A stretch of 64,000 nt of DNA from Diplolepis rosae (taxonomy: Eukaryota; Arthropoda; Insecta; Hymenoptera; Diplolepididae), in contig JAPYXD010000555.1 in the NCBI GenBank assembly GCA_030998225.1, positions 3,906,001 to 3,970,000 of the forward strand, written 5' to 3'. How positions within the stretch are numbered: position 1 is the first letter of the stretch; every line of letters starts with the position of its first letter. Below the pieces are notes generated by a model. The model was not told the origin of the DNA. It was given only the letters and a program-made list of their open reading frames with translations, and made no database searches. A program made the translations under genes and the position numbers. This document shows positions 23,942 to 35,300 of this stretch, in pieces.

Positions 23942-24269
23942 GGTTATTTGTGTTAATTTTCTTAGTTTTTTAACACACCAAAAGTTTCTTGTGATAACTT
24001 ACGGTTCCTTCGAACCTAGTCATACTGTAAGCAACCGTAGAAATTATAACAATATTGTTTACCCTAGGAACTACGGACAAATACGCTAATTGTAGTTTTA
24101 GTTACACCAGATTCTACCGAGGTAAAAAAATGGCGTGTCACGCGTAAAGATTGTACGGAACGAAATAAAGTAATCGCTTGTTATTTCTGAATGGCCGTCA
24201 AGTTTATTACTCCCTACCAGATAAAGGAATCTTCTGGACCCAGACGAGGTAGTGGGAACCTCTCAAACG
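23942..24269 (+). other. Possible 3' LTR remnant
   Basis: This follows the end of pol directly and contains AATAAAG near 24163, the usual place for a retroelement 3' end. No matching 5' LTR lies upstream of gag, because a mariner remnant abuts there. The right limit is set by the next element. Confidence 0.35.
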
Positions 24270-25079
24270 TTAAGGGAGTATGGTGGGTACGGAGCTAGTC
24301 AGTCGAGAGAGCGCTTTGACTTGCTATTGACTCGCGTGGTAGCAATCGTAAATTTGGCAACGTCAGGCATACACTCCGCTCAACCGCCCTTCGCCGCGAC
24401 GTGTTTATTTCGCCTTTTGTCTAGCCTAAAAGGCAGACTAATGATACATAACTCAAATAAATATTAGTAAAACCAGTAAAATGTGATTTTGGAAGAATAA
24501 AAGAGATACTAAAAAGATTTATGAGCAACGATGCAAGCAAGTAGAGGTAGGAAAGAATATAATAATCAAAATTTATTTATAAATGTTTCGTTCGTTAAAC
24601 TAGCTTCAATTATAACGTCATATAATGATTCTTGCAAATTTAATCGTAAACTTTTAAAAATAAAGAGAGTTGCGCAGTTCAAGAGCTCGTTGCGCCATTC
24701 AAAAATCCGTCCCTAAACGTAGCACGTGGAGTCAATGCGACGTTGCCATATTTTACAAATAAATTTTTGATATAAATTATTCAATATCTTTTGAGACAGG
24801 TTCTGATTGATAATTTTGAAAGCACCTATGGGTTTCTTATTTTTTTCTACGTATCTCAGAATTTTTTCATAATTTTCTCATTTTTAAATATCTTTATAAT
24901 CTACAAAAACTGCATTTTCCCATAAGATCACATGTTATTTTCAATAATTAATTTCTCGGGTTTGAGGTTCTGAAGGGTCACAAAACTTAAACCATAGCTC
25001 AATTAAGCTATAATACGCGTTCTGTCAAAATTACAAGTAATTCTCATTTTTAATAGTCTTATCCACCATACTCCCTTAA
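24270..25079. mobile_element. TIR element TTAAGGGAGTATGGTGG
   Basis: An 810-bp unit has 17-bp inverted ends (24270-24286 and 25063-25079). The left third is GC-richer, and the rest is AT-rich with no gene. Target duplication is unclear. Confidence 0.75.
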
Positions 25080-25571
25080 GTTCAAACTCATGATAAGTCA
25101 AAACCCACAATTTTAACAGAGAGAAAAATAGTTCGAGAAATTTTACTCAACTTCTGGCACAGTTGGGAAATATGGACAAGTTGGAGAATATTCAATGTTA
25201 TTGTAGTAATTTGTGACGTACCAAACGTTAAAAAATGCATCACAGTTCGGTGAACTTTATAAATGTAGAGTAAAGTTTCAAAATGTTACAGTTTCGTAGA
25301 ATTAAGATGGAATTTCAGAAAATTCAGTTACAATTCTCAAGGTAAATATTGAAAGTAGTAAACAGGTTGTAAAAAATATAATCTTACCAAGTATTTTTTA
25401 AAGAAATATCTTTAAATGAAAAGTATACATCTTTAGATATTGTCTGGCCACAATATATTTTTTCTTTTCATCAGTAATGTAACATTGGCGATTTAAAAAA
25501 ATTATATCTTATAATCAGGAATGATTATGAATCAATATATTTATTTTCATCATTTTTAATTAGTTTACCTA

Positions 25572-26014
25572 CACGGAAAAAAATAATTAGCTGCATTAGC
25601 TAAATATTCGCTACCACAGTTAAGAAAGTTACTTGATATACGGACAGCGAATGTCTTAGCTGCTAATACTAACGTCTATTCGCTACAGTACTTTAGCGAT
25701 GCCAGCTAATTTACGTTAGCACTGGTAACAACGATTGTGAGCAGTAGCTCACATAGCAGTATCTATCAGGATCTAAACGGTCCCTAGCCGGAACATAGAT
25801 TGACGAATTCGGTCAACGTGCACTCTGGGTATCAAAACGGATCTACCGTTTTCTATCAGGGATCTCTTGAGTCGCAGGTATGGGCGTCTAACAGGATCTG
25901 AACGGGTCATAGCGGGGACATAGATTGAAAAATTTGGTCAAAGTGCACTCTGGGTATCTGAACGGATCTACCATGGTTTATATTAGAGATCTCTTGAATC
26001 GAAGGTATGAGCGC
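25572..26014. repeat. Partial CACGGAAAAA copy plus 125-bp tandem pair
   Basis: Bases 25572-25750 duplicate the left end of the full element that restarts at 26015. Between them two tandem units of about 125 bases (starting near 25762 and 25888) share ACATAGATTGA, GTGCACTCTGGGTAT and ACGGATCTACC. The arrangement suggests insertion into, or unequal exchange between, two neighbouring copies. Confidence 0.7.
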
Positions 26015-27251
26015 CACGGAAAAAAATAATTAGCTGCATTAGCTAAATATTCGCTACCACAGCTAAGAAAGTTACTTGATATACGGACAGCGAATGTCTT
26101 AGCTGCTAATACTAACGTCTATTCGCTACAGTACTTTAGCGATGCCAGCTAATTTACGTTAGCACTGGTAACAACGATTGTGAGCAGTAGCCTATCGGTC
26201 GTGTTATCTTCCTGTTCTAACAGCGTTTGAAGTACTAATTAATTTTATTAGCAGTTGCTGCAAATAGAGGTAGCACTCAAAATCATTGATTTTGAACTTC
26301 CAAACCTATATTTAAATACAGTTACACCTGGATGATTAAGAAAAAAATGATCTCGTAACCCTTCTATACTCACAAAAGTCTGCTGGCAAGTTATATCAAA
26401 ACAACTAATTTCTTGTGAACATATCGTAACCTGCAAAATTAAAAACGAGAAAAACTGATTCAATTCTAACCTTAATCACAGCATAATTTTTCAAGAATAA
26501 GAATAAAACGTGAGCTGCTTTTGATAACCAAACTTATAGCTACAAGTAGAAACATTACCGGGAACAATAGCGACTTACTTGCCAGTCCAATATAATGTTT
26601 TCAAAAATTCTTCGCTTGAGAATGAGAAGGCTTCTGAACGTCGTTCATACTTCAGCAGCGAGACATCTCCGGCCTCTCAATTGTACAAGTATACAACACT
26701 TAGAATTAAGATAACCTCAGTAAGAAGATAATAAATAGCACAATAAAGAACCTATTAAAAAACCTACAATACAATCTACAGAGATCAGTTACAAATCAGT
26801 CATTTGTATTATAAATTGACGTGAATCGTCGAATTATTTATAAATTAAATTTAAAACAACGCGACAGGTGTACAACTTACCATTTACAGCAGAATATCTG
26901 ACTAGTCGCGCTTTGTGCGCATGAGCAGCACAGAAAACGCGGGATGTCTAAGCAGCCGTTAGCAACCGCTGCTAACTTCTTACATATCAGCGCAAAATTT
27001 TAAAAGCTACGAGTAAGAATTTTGAGATTTTCTAGAAGAGTAAACTGTTTTAGCAGCAACAGCCAAATGATTAGCTACAACTCTTAATACGCTAAGGAGT
27101 CCAATGCAAATTTTCAACTTCGATTGCAGCTAACATTTTTTAACTGTCCCAGCAAACTGTTAACTCTCTCAGCAAACTTTTTATCAATCACAATTAACTA
27201 GTCGACAGCTAACTGCAGTTAGCAGTAGCAGACATTTCAATTTTTTCCGTG
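26015..27251. mobile_element. CACGGAAAAA element carrying gene-like exons, copy 1
   Basis: Ends are CACGGAAAAAAATAATTAGC and an inverted TTTTTTTCCGTG. On the minus strand it has a sequence like a 5' exon ending ATG|GTAAGT (donor 26874-26879), a second donor GTAAGTC (26570-26576), an acceptor TTTTGCAG, and then an open frame with a canonical C2H2 zinc finger. The second copy at 27391-28554 keeps the same layout. It may be a DNA transposon that captured host exons, or the N-terminal part of a spliced transposase. Confidence 0.7.
26248..26434 (-). CDS. C2H2 zinc-finger exon in TIR element, copy 1
   Basis: After a TTTTGCAG acceptor the frame reads into a finger with C-x4-C-x3-F-x5-L-x2-H-x4-H spacing (CFDITC, QQTF, IEGLRDHFFLNH). 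A tail KSMILSATSICSNC follows, then a stop. The spacing matches the C2H2 consensus exactly, so zinc binding and a nucleic-acid-binding role are plausible. The product may be a terminal exon of about 60 codons spliced to upstream exons in the same element. No larger family was recognised. Confidence 0.5.
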
Positions 27252-27390
27252 TACATACGAGTATACACATACTTTAATATTTTTTTATTATCAATTTTTT
27301 TCATACACATTCTTGCTTGAATTAGATTTTGGCTCAATATTTTTATATATATTTTGACAAATTTATTTCTTTTTTGTACTTTGTATCATT

Positions 27391-28554
27391 CACGGAAAAA
27401 AATAATTAGCTGCATTAGCTAAATATTCGCTACCACAGCTAAGAAAATTACTTGATATACGGACAGCGAATGTCTTAGCTGCTAATACTAACGTCTATTT
27501 GCTACAGTACTTTAGCGATGCCAGCTAATTTACGTTAGCACTGGTAACAACGATTGTGAGCAGTAGCCTATCGGTCGTGTTATCTTCCTGTTCTAACAGC
27601 GTTTGAAGTACTAGTTAATTTTATTAGCAATTGCTGCAAATAGAGGTAGCACTCAAAATCATTGATTTTGAACTTCCAAACCTACATTTAAATATAGTTA
27701 CACCTGGGTGCTTTAGAAAAAAATGATCTCGTAACCCTTCTATACTCACAAAAGTCTGCTGGCAAGTTATATCAAAACAACTAATTTCTTCCGACATATC
27801 ATAACTTGCAAAATTAAAAACGAAAAAAAAACTGATTCAGTTCTAACCTTAATCACAGCATAATTTTTCAAGAATAAGAATAAAACGTGAGCTGCTTTGA
27901 TAACCAAACTTATAGCTACAAGTAGAAACATTACCGGGAACAGTAGGGACTTACTTGCCAGTCCAATATAATGTTGACAAAAATTGTACAAGTATACAAC
28001 ACTTAGAATTGAGATAACCTCAGTAAGAAGATAATAAATAGCACAATAAAGAACCTATTACAAAACCTACAATACAATCTACAGAGATCAGTTACAAATC
28101 AGTCATTTGCATTATAAATTGACGTGAATCGTCGAATTATTTATAAATTAAATTTAAAACAACGCGACAGGTGTACAACTTACCATTTACAGCAGAATAT
28201 CTGACTAGTCGCGTTTTGTGCGCATGAGCAGCACAGAAAACGCGGGATGTCTAAGCAGCCGTTAGCAACCGTTGCTAACTTCTCACATATCAGCGCAAAA
28301 TTTTAAAAGCTACGAATACGAATTTTGAGATTTTCTAGGAGAGTTAACTGTTTTAGCAGCAACAGCCAAATGATTAGCTACAACTCTTAATACGCTAAGG
28401 AGTCCAATGCAAATTTTCAACTTCGATTGCAGCTACCATTTTTTAACTGTCCCAGCAAACTGTTAACTCTCTCAGCAAACTTTTTATCAATCACAATTAA
28501 CTAGTCGACAGCTAACTGCAGTTAGCAGTAGCAGACATTTCATTTTTTTCCGTG
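27391..28554. mobile_element. CACGGAAAAA element with gene-like exons, copy 2
   Basis: A 1,164-bp copy of 26015-27251, very similar along its length, with a 70-base deletion in the second exon-like block relative to copy 1. Ends are intact (27391 and 28554). The close similarity implies recent activity or local duplication. Confidence 0.85.
27624..27797 (-). CDS. C2H2 zinc-finger frame in TIR element, copy 2
   Basis: A 57-codon frame with its own ATG (MSEEISCFDITCQQTF...) keeps every zinc-ligand and core residue of copy 1. It differs mainly by conservative changes around the finger (LNHPG to LKHPG, FKYRF to FKCRF). The acceptor reads TTTTGCAAG instead of TTTTGCAG. Retention of an uninterrupted finger in both copies is consistent with coding constraint, but the copies may simply be young. 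Confidence 0.5.
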   Translation of the reverse strand: MSEEISCFDITCQQTFVSIEGLRDHFFLKHPGVTIFKCRFGSSKSMILSATSICSNC

Positions 28555-28559
28555 TTTAT

Positions 28560-29300
28560 TCGATTTCCCGAAATATTTTCCATTTTTTACGCTGTATTGT
28601 TGTTTTTGATATATTGTATTTATAACTTTTTATATTTACAACTGTCTATTTATTACCTATATAAATTTTTTAAGTCTGAAAGAAACAAAAAATTATTAGC
28701 ATTTTCCACTGCTATCACCAGTTCCTGCACTCGGTGCAAGAACTTTTTAAAAAAATAATGTTTTATTTCCGGATATTCTGAAAGCCTGAAAAAAACCAAA
28801 AACTTGACCAAAAAAAAAGTTTTACACTTTGTTACACCTTTTCCGTTCTTCTACAGCATCTCAAGGAGATGGTGTAAAAAACCATGGTGCAATGGTGTTA
28901 GGATTTTTTGGAACTTTCTTTTCAGATACTTTTTTAGTTTTTTTCAACCTTTCAGCATAACCAAAAATAAAAAATGATTGCTTACGATGAATCGCGAATA
29001 AAGCCTAACCTGGAAATGTCGACTACATTAGGGGACCTAGTTTTTGTAAATTAGAAAATGCGTTAGACAATATCGTATATTTAAAAAAATATTTGTAAAC
29101 GACTTCTGTGATATATGTTGAATAAAAGTCCACGCTCAGAATCTTTGTTTATTGTTTTTTGAAATTATTTTTATCAAATTCCTTTTACCAATAATGTTGT
29201 CAATAATTTATAATGCCATTTATTGATGTTATTGTGTACTTCAATTGTTGTATGTAATAATATGAATAAACGATTTTATAAATTATTGACAATATTAATA
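28560..29300. other. Gene-free stretch
   Basis: No gene or repeat end was recognised. The open frame at 28552-28758 is hydrophobic because the DNA is AT-rich and has no signal of a real protein. Confidence 0.4.
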
Positions 29301-30205
29301 TTAGGTGCGCAACTAAGTTCCCGCTATTTTTTGATGAAAATGTAACTTTATTGTGAAAAAATGGTTACAAATGAATCATTCAAAGTATTGCCCATCGTTA
29401 GCTACAACTTTTGCCCGTCTTTCTGGTAGAGCTCGAATACCGTTACGGTAAAAGTGTATAGGCTATCCACGAATCAACCCATTTTTCAATGTTTTCATAT
29501 GAGCGGAACTGCTGATCAGCCAGACCATGTGCCATCGACCAGAACAAATAATAATCGGACGGCACAATATCTGAGGAATACGGCGGGTGGGGTAGGACTT
29601 CCCATTTGAGCGTTTCCAGGTAGGTTTTAACGGGTTTGACAACGTGAGGCCGAGCGTTGTCATGCTGTAGAATCATTTTTTCGTGCCTCTGCTTGTATTG
29701 TGGCCGTTTTTCGCGCAGTGCTCGACTCAAGCCCATCAATTGCGCTCGACACCGTTCCCCAGTGATGGTTTCGTTCGGTTTCAACAGGTCATAATAAATA
29801 ACACCAGCGTCTTCGAAGGCTTTTGGCTTTCCTTCACACGGACGGTTGTCAACATCGAAATCACCGTCTTCGAAGCGATGGGACCAATCACGGCACGATG
29901 TTTCACTTAGAGCAGCATCTCCGTAAAATTTTTGGAGCTTTCGATGCGCTTCAACCGCCGTTTTCTTCGAATGAAAGAAGAAAATCAAGACTCCCCGCAA
30001 ATGACGATTGTTTGGCACAAAATCAGACATTTTCACACAACCAAAAGTATATGACGGCAAAACAAAATCACTAATGTGTCAAAATGGTTTGTTTACCATA
30101 TGTCTAAGCTTGGTTCATGACGTGTTTTGGATAAGTTAAAATCGACCAGCACTTACTGCTGGAGCCATCTATTGACAAACAGCGGTAACTTAGTTGCGCA
30201 CCTAA
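29301..30205 (-). mobile_element. mariner element, internally deleted, both ends present
   Basis: Inverted ends TTAGGTGCGCAACTAAGTT (29301) and its complement ending at 30205 are flanked by TA on both sides (29299-29300, 30206-30207), the mariner signature. At 905 bp it is about 400 bp shorter than a usual mariner of 1.3 kb. The loss falls in the transposase. Confidence 0.95.
29443..30060 (-). pseudogene. mariner transposase with internal deletion
   Basis: The likely start is the Met of MSDFVPNNRHLRGVLIF, ten codons into the frame, at 30030. The N-terminal DNA-binding half (HRKLQKFYGDAALSE, CRDWSHRFEDGDFDVD) is joined in frame to the catalytic C-terminal part (VIYYDLLKPNETITG, LQHDNARPHV, PHPPYSSDIVPSDYYLF). 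About 140 residues of a normal protein of about 345 are missing, including the first catalytic Asp block. The second and third Asp (HDNARPH, PSDYYLF) remain. It is in frame despite the deletion, so it could be expressed, but it cannot catalyse. Such proteins may act as inhibitors by binding ends; that is inference. Confidence 0.9.
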
Positions 30206-30296
30206 TAAGTACAATATTTAAAATTAACATATCCCGCCCGCACGGCTGCTTGCGGTTTTAATTGCGCCAGGTCTCACATATGGCGCACGTGTCGCT

Positions 30297-30660
30297 CCAT
30301 GAATAAGGATCCTCTAGGGAAGGATGCGACAATGTTCCCCCACTGAGCCCTCCGCAATGACAATTGGATCGGCAGTGACTTCATACGCATTCTTGATCAC
30401 CTAAAACAACAACAGGTTTTGAGGTTAGTTTTAGAAGCGCATACACTTTTCCGTATATAATATTCATCTCAATGTATCAGTTATGATGCATATATCATAA
30501 TTAGATGCTTATTAAATGAATATACTCACATTCGTTATAAATTACTGAACACAGACATAATCGCTTAACACTTAACCGGAAGTCTTCAACAAACTCCGCT
30601 CGACTAATCCGTATTAGGCCCGGGTGTCGTCGCATCCTTTCCTAGAGGATCCTTATCCAT
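30297..30660. repeat. Inverted-repeat unit, AAGGATCCTCTAG arms
   Basis: The 32-34-base arm at 30297-30330 is repeated inverted at 30629-30660 with two or three changes. The segment between is GC-richer than the flanks at both ends and AT-rich in the middle. It lies between two mariner remnants. Probably a MITE. Confidence 0.65.
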
Positions 30661-30687
30661 GAATAGCCTTGTTGAAAATATTTGTTT

Positions 30688-31085
30688 TCAATTTTTAACA
30701 TGTGGCATCACCCCCGTTGGTAAGACATCCCATTTCAGCGTTTCCAAGTATGTCTTGACCGGTCTTGCGACATGTGACCGGTCATTGTCATGCTGAAGGA
30801 TAACTTTGTTGTGTCTCTCTTGGTACTGTGACCGTTTCTCCTTCAATGTTCGGCTAAAATTGCGTTCGATACCGATCCCCGTTTGGCACGAGTTTTCAGC
30901 AAGTAATGCCTCCAATTCGAAATCTTCGAGAATTTTCTCTTTTTCACAGCCATGCCGGTCCTGGACATCGAAATCACCGCTCTTAAAGCGTTGAAATCAA
31001 TCACGACACGTTAATTTACTAAGAAAAGCCTCACCGTAAGTGCTTAAGGTGGCTTCGGCGTTTATAAAAAAAATCACTGATGGCT
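30688..31085 (-). pseudogene. mariner transposase fragment
   Basis: On the minus strand the blocks are CRDWFQRFKSGDFDVQDR, then EALLAENSCQT, ERNFSRTLKEKRSQYQERHN, ILQHDNDRSHVARPVKTYLE and TLKWDVLP. It is related to the element at 29301-30205 and shares its order with the same deletion zone. It ends where unrelated sequence starts near 30700. Frameshifts and loss of both termini show it is dead. Confidence 0.8.
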
Positions 31086-31274
31086 CTGAAACTTCGAGAT
31101 TATCTAAATAAAATACGCTAGATTCATTTGGAAGAAAGAAATACCATGGTTGACGATGTCATTTCCGGAAAAATCGCTACCGAAAAAGTGTCAGTTTAAC
31201 GCGTAGTCTTATAGGACTCCTTATTAAAATCGGCGAAACTCCGGAACAAAATCACGAGTCCTATAAATCAAATA

Positions 31275-31697
31275 TACACTCGAGATTCCCTACAACGAGA
31301 AGCCCGACCTTTGGAGTGTTCTCTATAACGAGCGCGAGAGGGAACCATATAGATATTATAGATAGAGTCGACAAGCCATAGGCCGCTCTGTAATTGGCAA
31401 CGTCAGTCTGGAAACTCGGTGAGAGCGAAAGAGAGAGAATATGGGAGGTGTTTTCTGTCTTTGCCTACGTGTACCGCGTTAGAGAGAGACAACCTAACTC
31501 TCCGAATCACTCTCTCTCTCGCCCGAGCTGACAGGAAACCTTCCATAGCCTACTTGTTGTTGTGCTGGTTACTGTTTTAAATTCGAACGCGCTTTACCCC
31601 ATAGTAGTGGAGGAAGAGGGGTCAATGAGCTGCTCGTAGTAGGGAACGATGAGGCGCTCGTACAAGGGAACCCTCTTTGGCAGGAATCTCGAGTGTA
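31275..31697. mobile_element. TIR element TACACTCG, copy 2 of 2
   Basis: Inverted ends TACACTCGAGATTCC with TA on both sides. CCCTACAACGAG / CTCTATAACGAG-like words lie inside the ends, as in 9307-10119. The core has a purine-rich strip (AGAGCGAAAGAGAGAGAA) whose complement-like partner lies 80-100 bases downstream. No transposase. Confidence 0.85.
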
Positions 31698-31699
31698 TA

Positions 31700-32360
31700 C
31701 TAATACTTTCGATTTCGAGGAATCTATTATTTTCATAAAAACAAAGGGTTGACAACTTGAATTACGTGAAAATTGCGAAAAAAGTACAAAATATAAAAAT
31801 TGCCTGGACGTGAATCTAATAAATTTTGACTATCGCTTTTTTCTGGCGACATTTCCGCAAATTCTTACTCTTCTACATATCTAAGTCATATCTAAGACTA
31901 TAATATCTATGATTATCAAAAAAATAAGTAGCAATGATCTTTCATATAAAACGTGCACATATACTGATTAAAATTGTGGTAAGTAAACTTTTTTTCAGTT
32001 TAAAATAAAGGTAAGGTTTGTTTGCATATTTGTTTGCATATACTAAAGCATTTCCCAGAAGTTTATTTCATAATTACACGAAGTACACGAAAACAATTTG
32101 CAAGTTAAAACTTTAAGTACAAACATGAATAATGAACTCATAATCATAATAAATTTGTTTACATTATATTTAAAAATATATATGAAAATCTAACAATATT
32201 TTTTGTTCTTGAAATGAAATAAGAGTTGATCACATATAAAAATATTGATCTAACAGCTTTTGTTGAAAAAATTATTTATTTAGTTGAATTGTTCAGTTAA
32301 CTACAATAGATTGATTTTACAAAAGTCTTTAACTAAACTTAATTTATATTCAACTTTAAC
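31700..32360. other. Gene-free stretch downstream of gene B
   Basis: No gene is supported. It lies just 3' of the gene B polyadenylation signal. Confidence 0.4.
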
Positions 32361-32365
32361 TATAC

Positions 32366-32371
32366 TTTATT
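32366..32371 (-). terminator. Polyadenylation signal AATAAA, gene B
   Basis: AATAAA on the minus strand, about 50 bases beyond the stop codon of exon 5. Position and spacing fit a short 3' UTR. Confidence 0.55.
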
Positions 32372-35300
32372 TTTGTCCACTGGTTCTCTACCCCATCTGT
32401 ATACAATGGAGTTTAGATGCTTACACTCGGTTTCTTTGCGAAAAGTAACATCCATTGACAATACAGTTGTGAATTCGGTTCCAATCATCAGAAGTAATTT
32501 CTGTAAAAGTAATAAAAGTGCATCTTCCATCTCGAGGCAATGGTGGAACACTTTGATCGCCCATAGAAAATCCAATAATGTGATCATTTTGCAATAGAAG
32601 ACTGCCTATAGGCAACTGAAATATGAACAGTTATCAGTTTATAACTTCCACGTTAAGTTAGTTGTCGTTCCAAAAATCAGATCTCTTAAAAAAAAGTGTT
32701 TCTATAACTTTAAGACTTAAAATGATATTAAAAGTCGTGTCTCATGATAGAAAAAAACAATATTTTTTATAAAAATAATTTAAAACTTACAAAAAATAAT
32801 ACTTTTGATCCTGTTTTTTCCAAAAGAATTTTTCTTTACTATCGCTCTTTACCAATTTTTAAGAAGTGATTGGATTTTCATAAATCATGACTTTTTTTCA
32901 AGGAAAATATTCTCTACAACTCTACTGTTTTTAATTTTGTATATAAATTTTCAGTGGCTGAAATCGTTAAAAGAACTTTTTAAAAATAAACAGTTTTAAA
33001 AAATGACTATATATGAAGATTTTTCACTTATTTTCAAAATTGAAAAGAGTAGAGTTATAGAGAATAATTTTTCCAAAAAAATAAACCATGATTCATGGAA
33101 ATCAAATCATTTTTAAAACATTGGTAAAAAGTGATAGTAAGAAAAAATACTTTTACATAAAATATTGAAAGTTTTACGTTTCGTAAGTTATAAATTTTTT
33201 TCATGAAAAATAATGTTTTTTACATTCTCATCATGGATGAGAAGGTATTGGTTTTATTTGAAAAATGACTTTCGAAATTTTCATCAAATCTTTACGTTTT
33301 GAGACCCCCTGAGTCCGAAAAAAGGGTTTTTACGAAAGTGTCTGTCTGTCTGTCTGTCTGTAGGTCGTGTGCGGCATAACTCTCGATAGAATTATCAGAT
33401 TGAATTGAGCTTTGGCACACTTTATCGTAGCCGAAAAATTGAGGACAAGTTCGTTAAATAGCCACATCCAATCAAAATTGAGGGATTGAGCACTACTTTT
33501 GTGTTTTTGAAAATAATTTTTTTTTTAAATCAAAAATTTCAATACTGCTTTTGGATAGTGCTCATAAATCTCTACAAATTGTCCTGATAACATTTTTTGA
33601 TTTAATCAAAATTAGAAATGTTACAGCATATTAAAACTTGAAAAAAGTCAATATCAAAATTCCATTTTCCAGTTAAATTATACGACATACGAAAAAACGT
33701 TATGATACAATATTATTTTCTAAATAAAGACCTACAAATTTGAATTGTAACATTTTTTCATAAGATGCATATTTTTCTTTTTAATTTAAACAAATATATT
33801 GAAAGTCCAAAATTCAATTTTTTAACAATAATATGTGAAATACGAAAAAAACGTACGAACACAAAGTTGTTCGTTTCAAAAAGATCTACAAGTTTTGTCT
33901 CACACAGTTTATGAAAAAACATATATTTTTTGTTTCAATTCCAAAAAATACGATTAAAATTCAAGAATTCCATTTTTTAAACAAAATATATGAGATACAT
34001 AAAAACGTTTAGATGAAAAATTATTTGACTAAATGAGGTCTACAAATTCTCATTAAGACATTTGGGACAGGATGTATATTTTATGTTTTGATTTTTAATA
34101 TTAAAAAAATTCGATTTTTTTCACCAAAATATGTGAGATACGAAATAAGCGTTGTTTTGCAAAATCGTTTCCTAAAATAAAGTCTACGATTGTTTTTCCT
34201 ATTTTAGATATTTGGAAGAAAATAAATTATTTTAATCATGTAATTTATTGAAAAGTTATTGAAATGTATACAGAAAATCGAGCGCGAAGCGCAAGTGTCA
34301 TGATGAGAATGTGTTACTTAAGGCCGATAGAGCCTTAAGTAAATTGAATTTCCTGCTTCACTTAAACTGAAAAAGAAATTTAGTGAATTTGAGAAAATGA
34401 GTAATTTACATCATCTTTAATATTATAAAATTGGTTTGAGCTTTAGTATTAAATTATAAGAAATAAACCTAAATGCACGCGAAGAGCACAAGACCGAGCG
34501 CGAAGCGCGAAGTCCAGAAAGAACGAAGCGCGAAGCGCGACGATCAAATCGCGCGCCCCAGGCGCGCTCAAACTTGCGAGCGAAGCGAGCTGCGCGCGAC
34601 AAGAATGTGCCCGCAAGCGGGCAGATTTTTTTTTTTATAAGAGATGACTGATATATAATATAATTTCAAGTTTTAAAGTTATAGAAAAACTTTTTATTTT
34701 AGAGATCTAATATTTGACATGACAACTACATTAAGAACAGAGGCAGATAATAGAATTATTTTCCATAATGCTTAGTCTACTTTACTTACACGTTCTAGTT
34801 GTACTTCTCCTCTGACTTCTACTAGGAAAAAATTATTCAATGCAAATGGAACTTCAGAAATAAATTCGGGCATTCTATTCAACTATATAACAGAAGATTT
34901 TACGATGTTTATGACCCCAAATATTTATACACAACAAAATGTTTGGTTAAGAAGGTTCGATCGTGGCTGGGAGGCCTTTCAAAAACTTAATTAATTACTA
35001 ATTTAAAGAACTTGAAACTTCCCTGTGTACCCGCGATGTTTAAAGCCGAAAGGCGGTTTCGCGGGCGGTGTATTGGTTCGAGAGAGGGGGTTTTTTGGTT
35101 TCAATAGGTATGTCTAGACCCGTCCTAGGAAAGTCCTGTACAACATCTATAAAAGATTTCGCCATTTTTCCTCCTCGCCAAAGAAAAAAAAAAAGTTTCT
35201 GTGGAATAAAAGACGCTTTCGACTGCGCTGGGATTCGAGCTCAGGTCTTTCGATTGCCGGTCGTTCGAACTCAACTAAATAATTTTAATTAATCAATTAT

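Noticed and set aside
32805..32999. 64-codon plus-strand frame next to gene B exon 5
   Set aside because: AT-rich, hydrophobic, no family; lies in the intron on the opposite strand.
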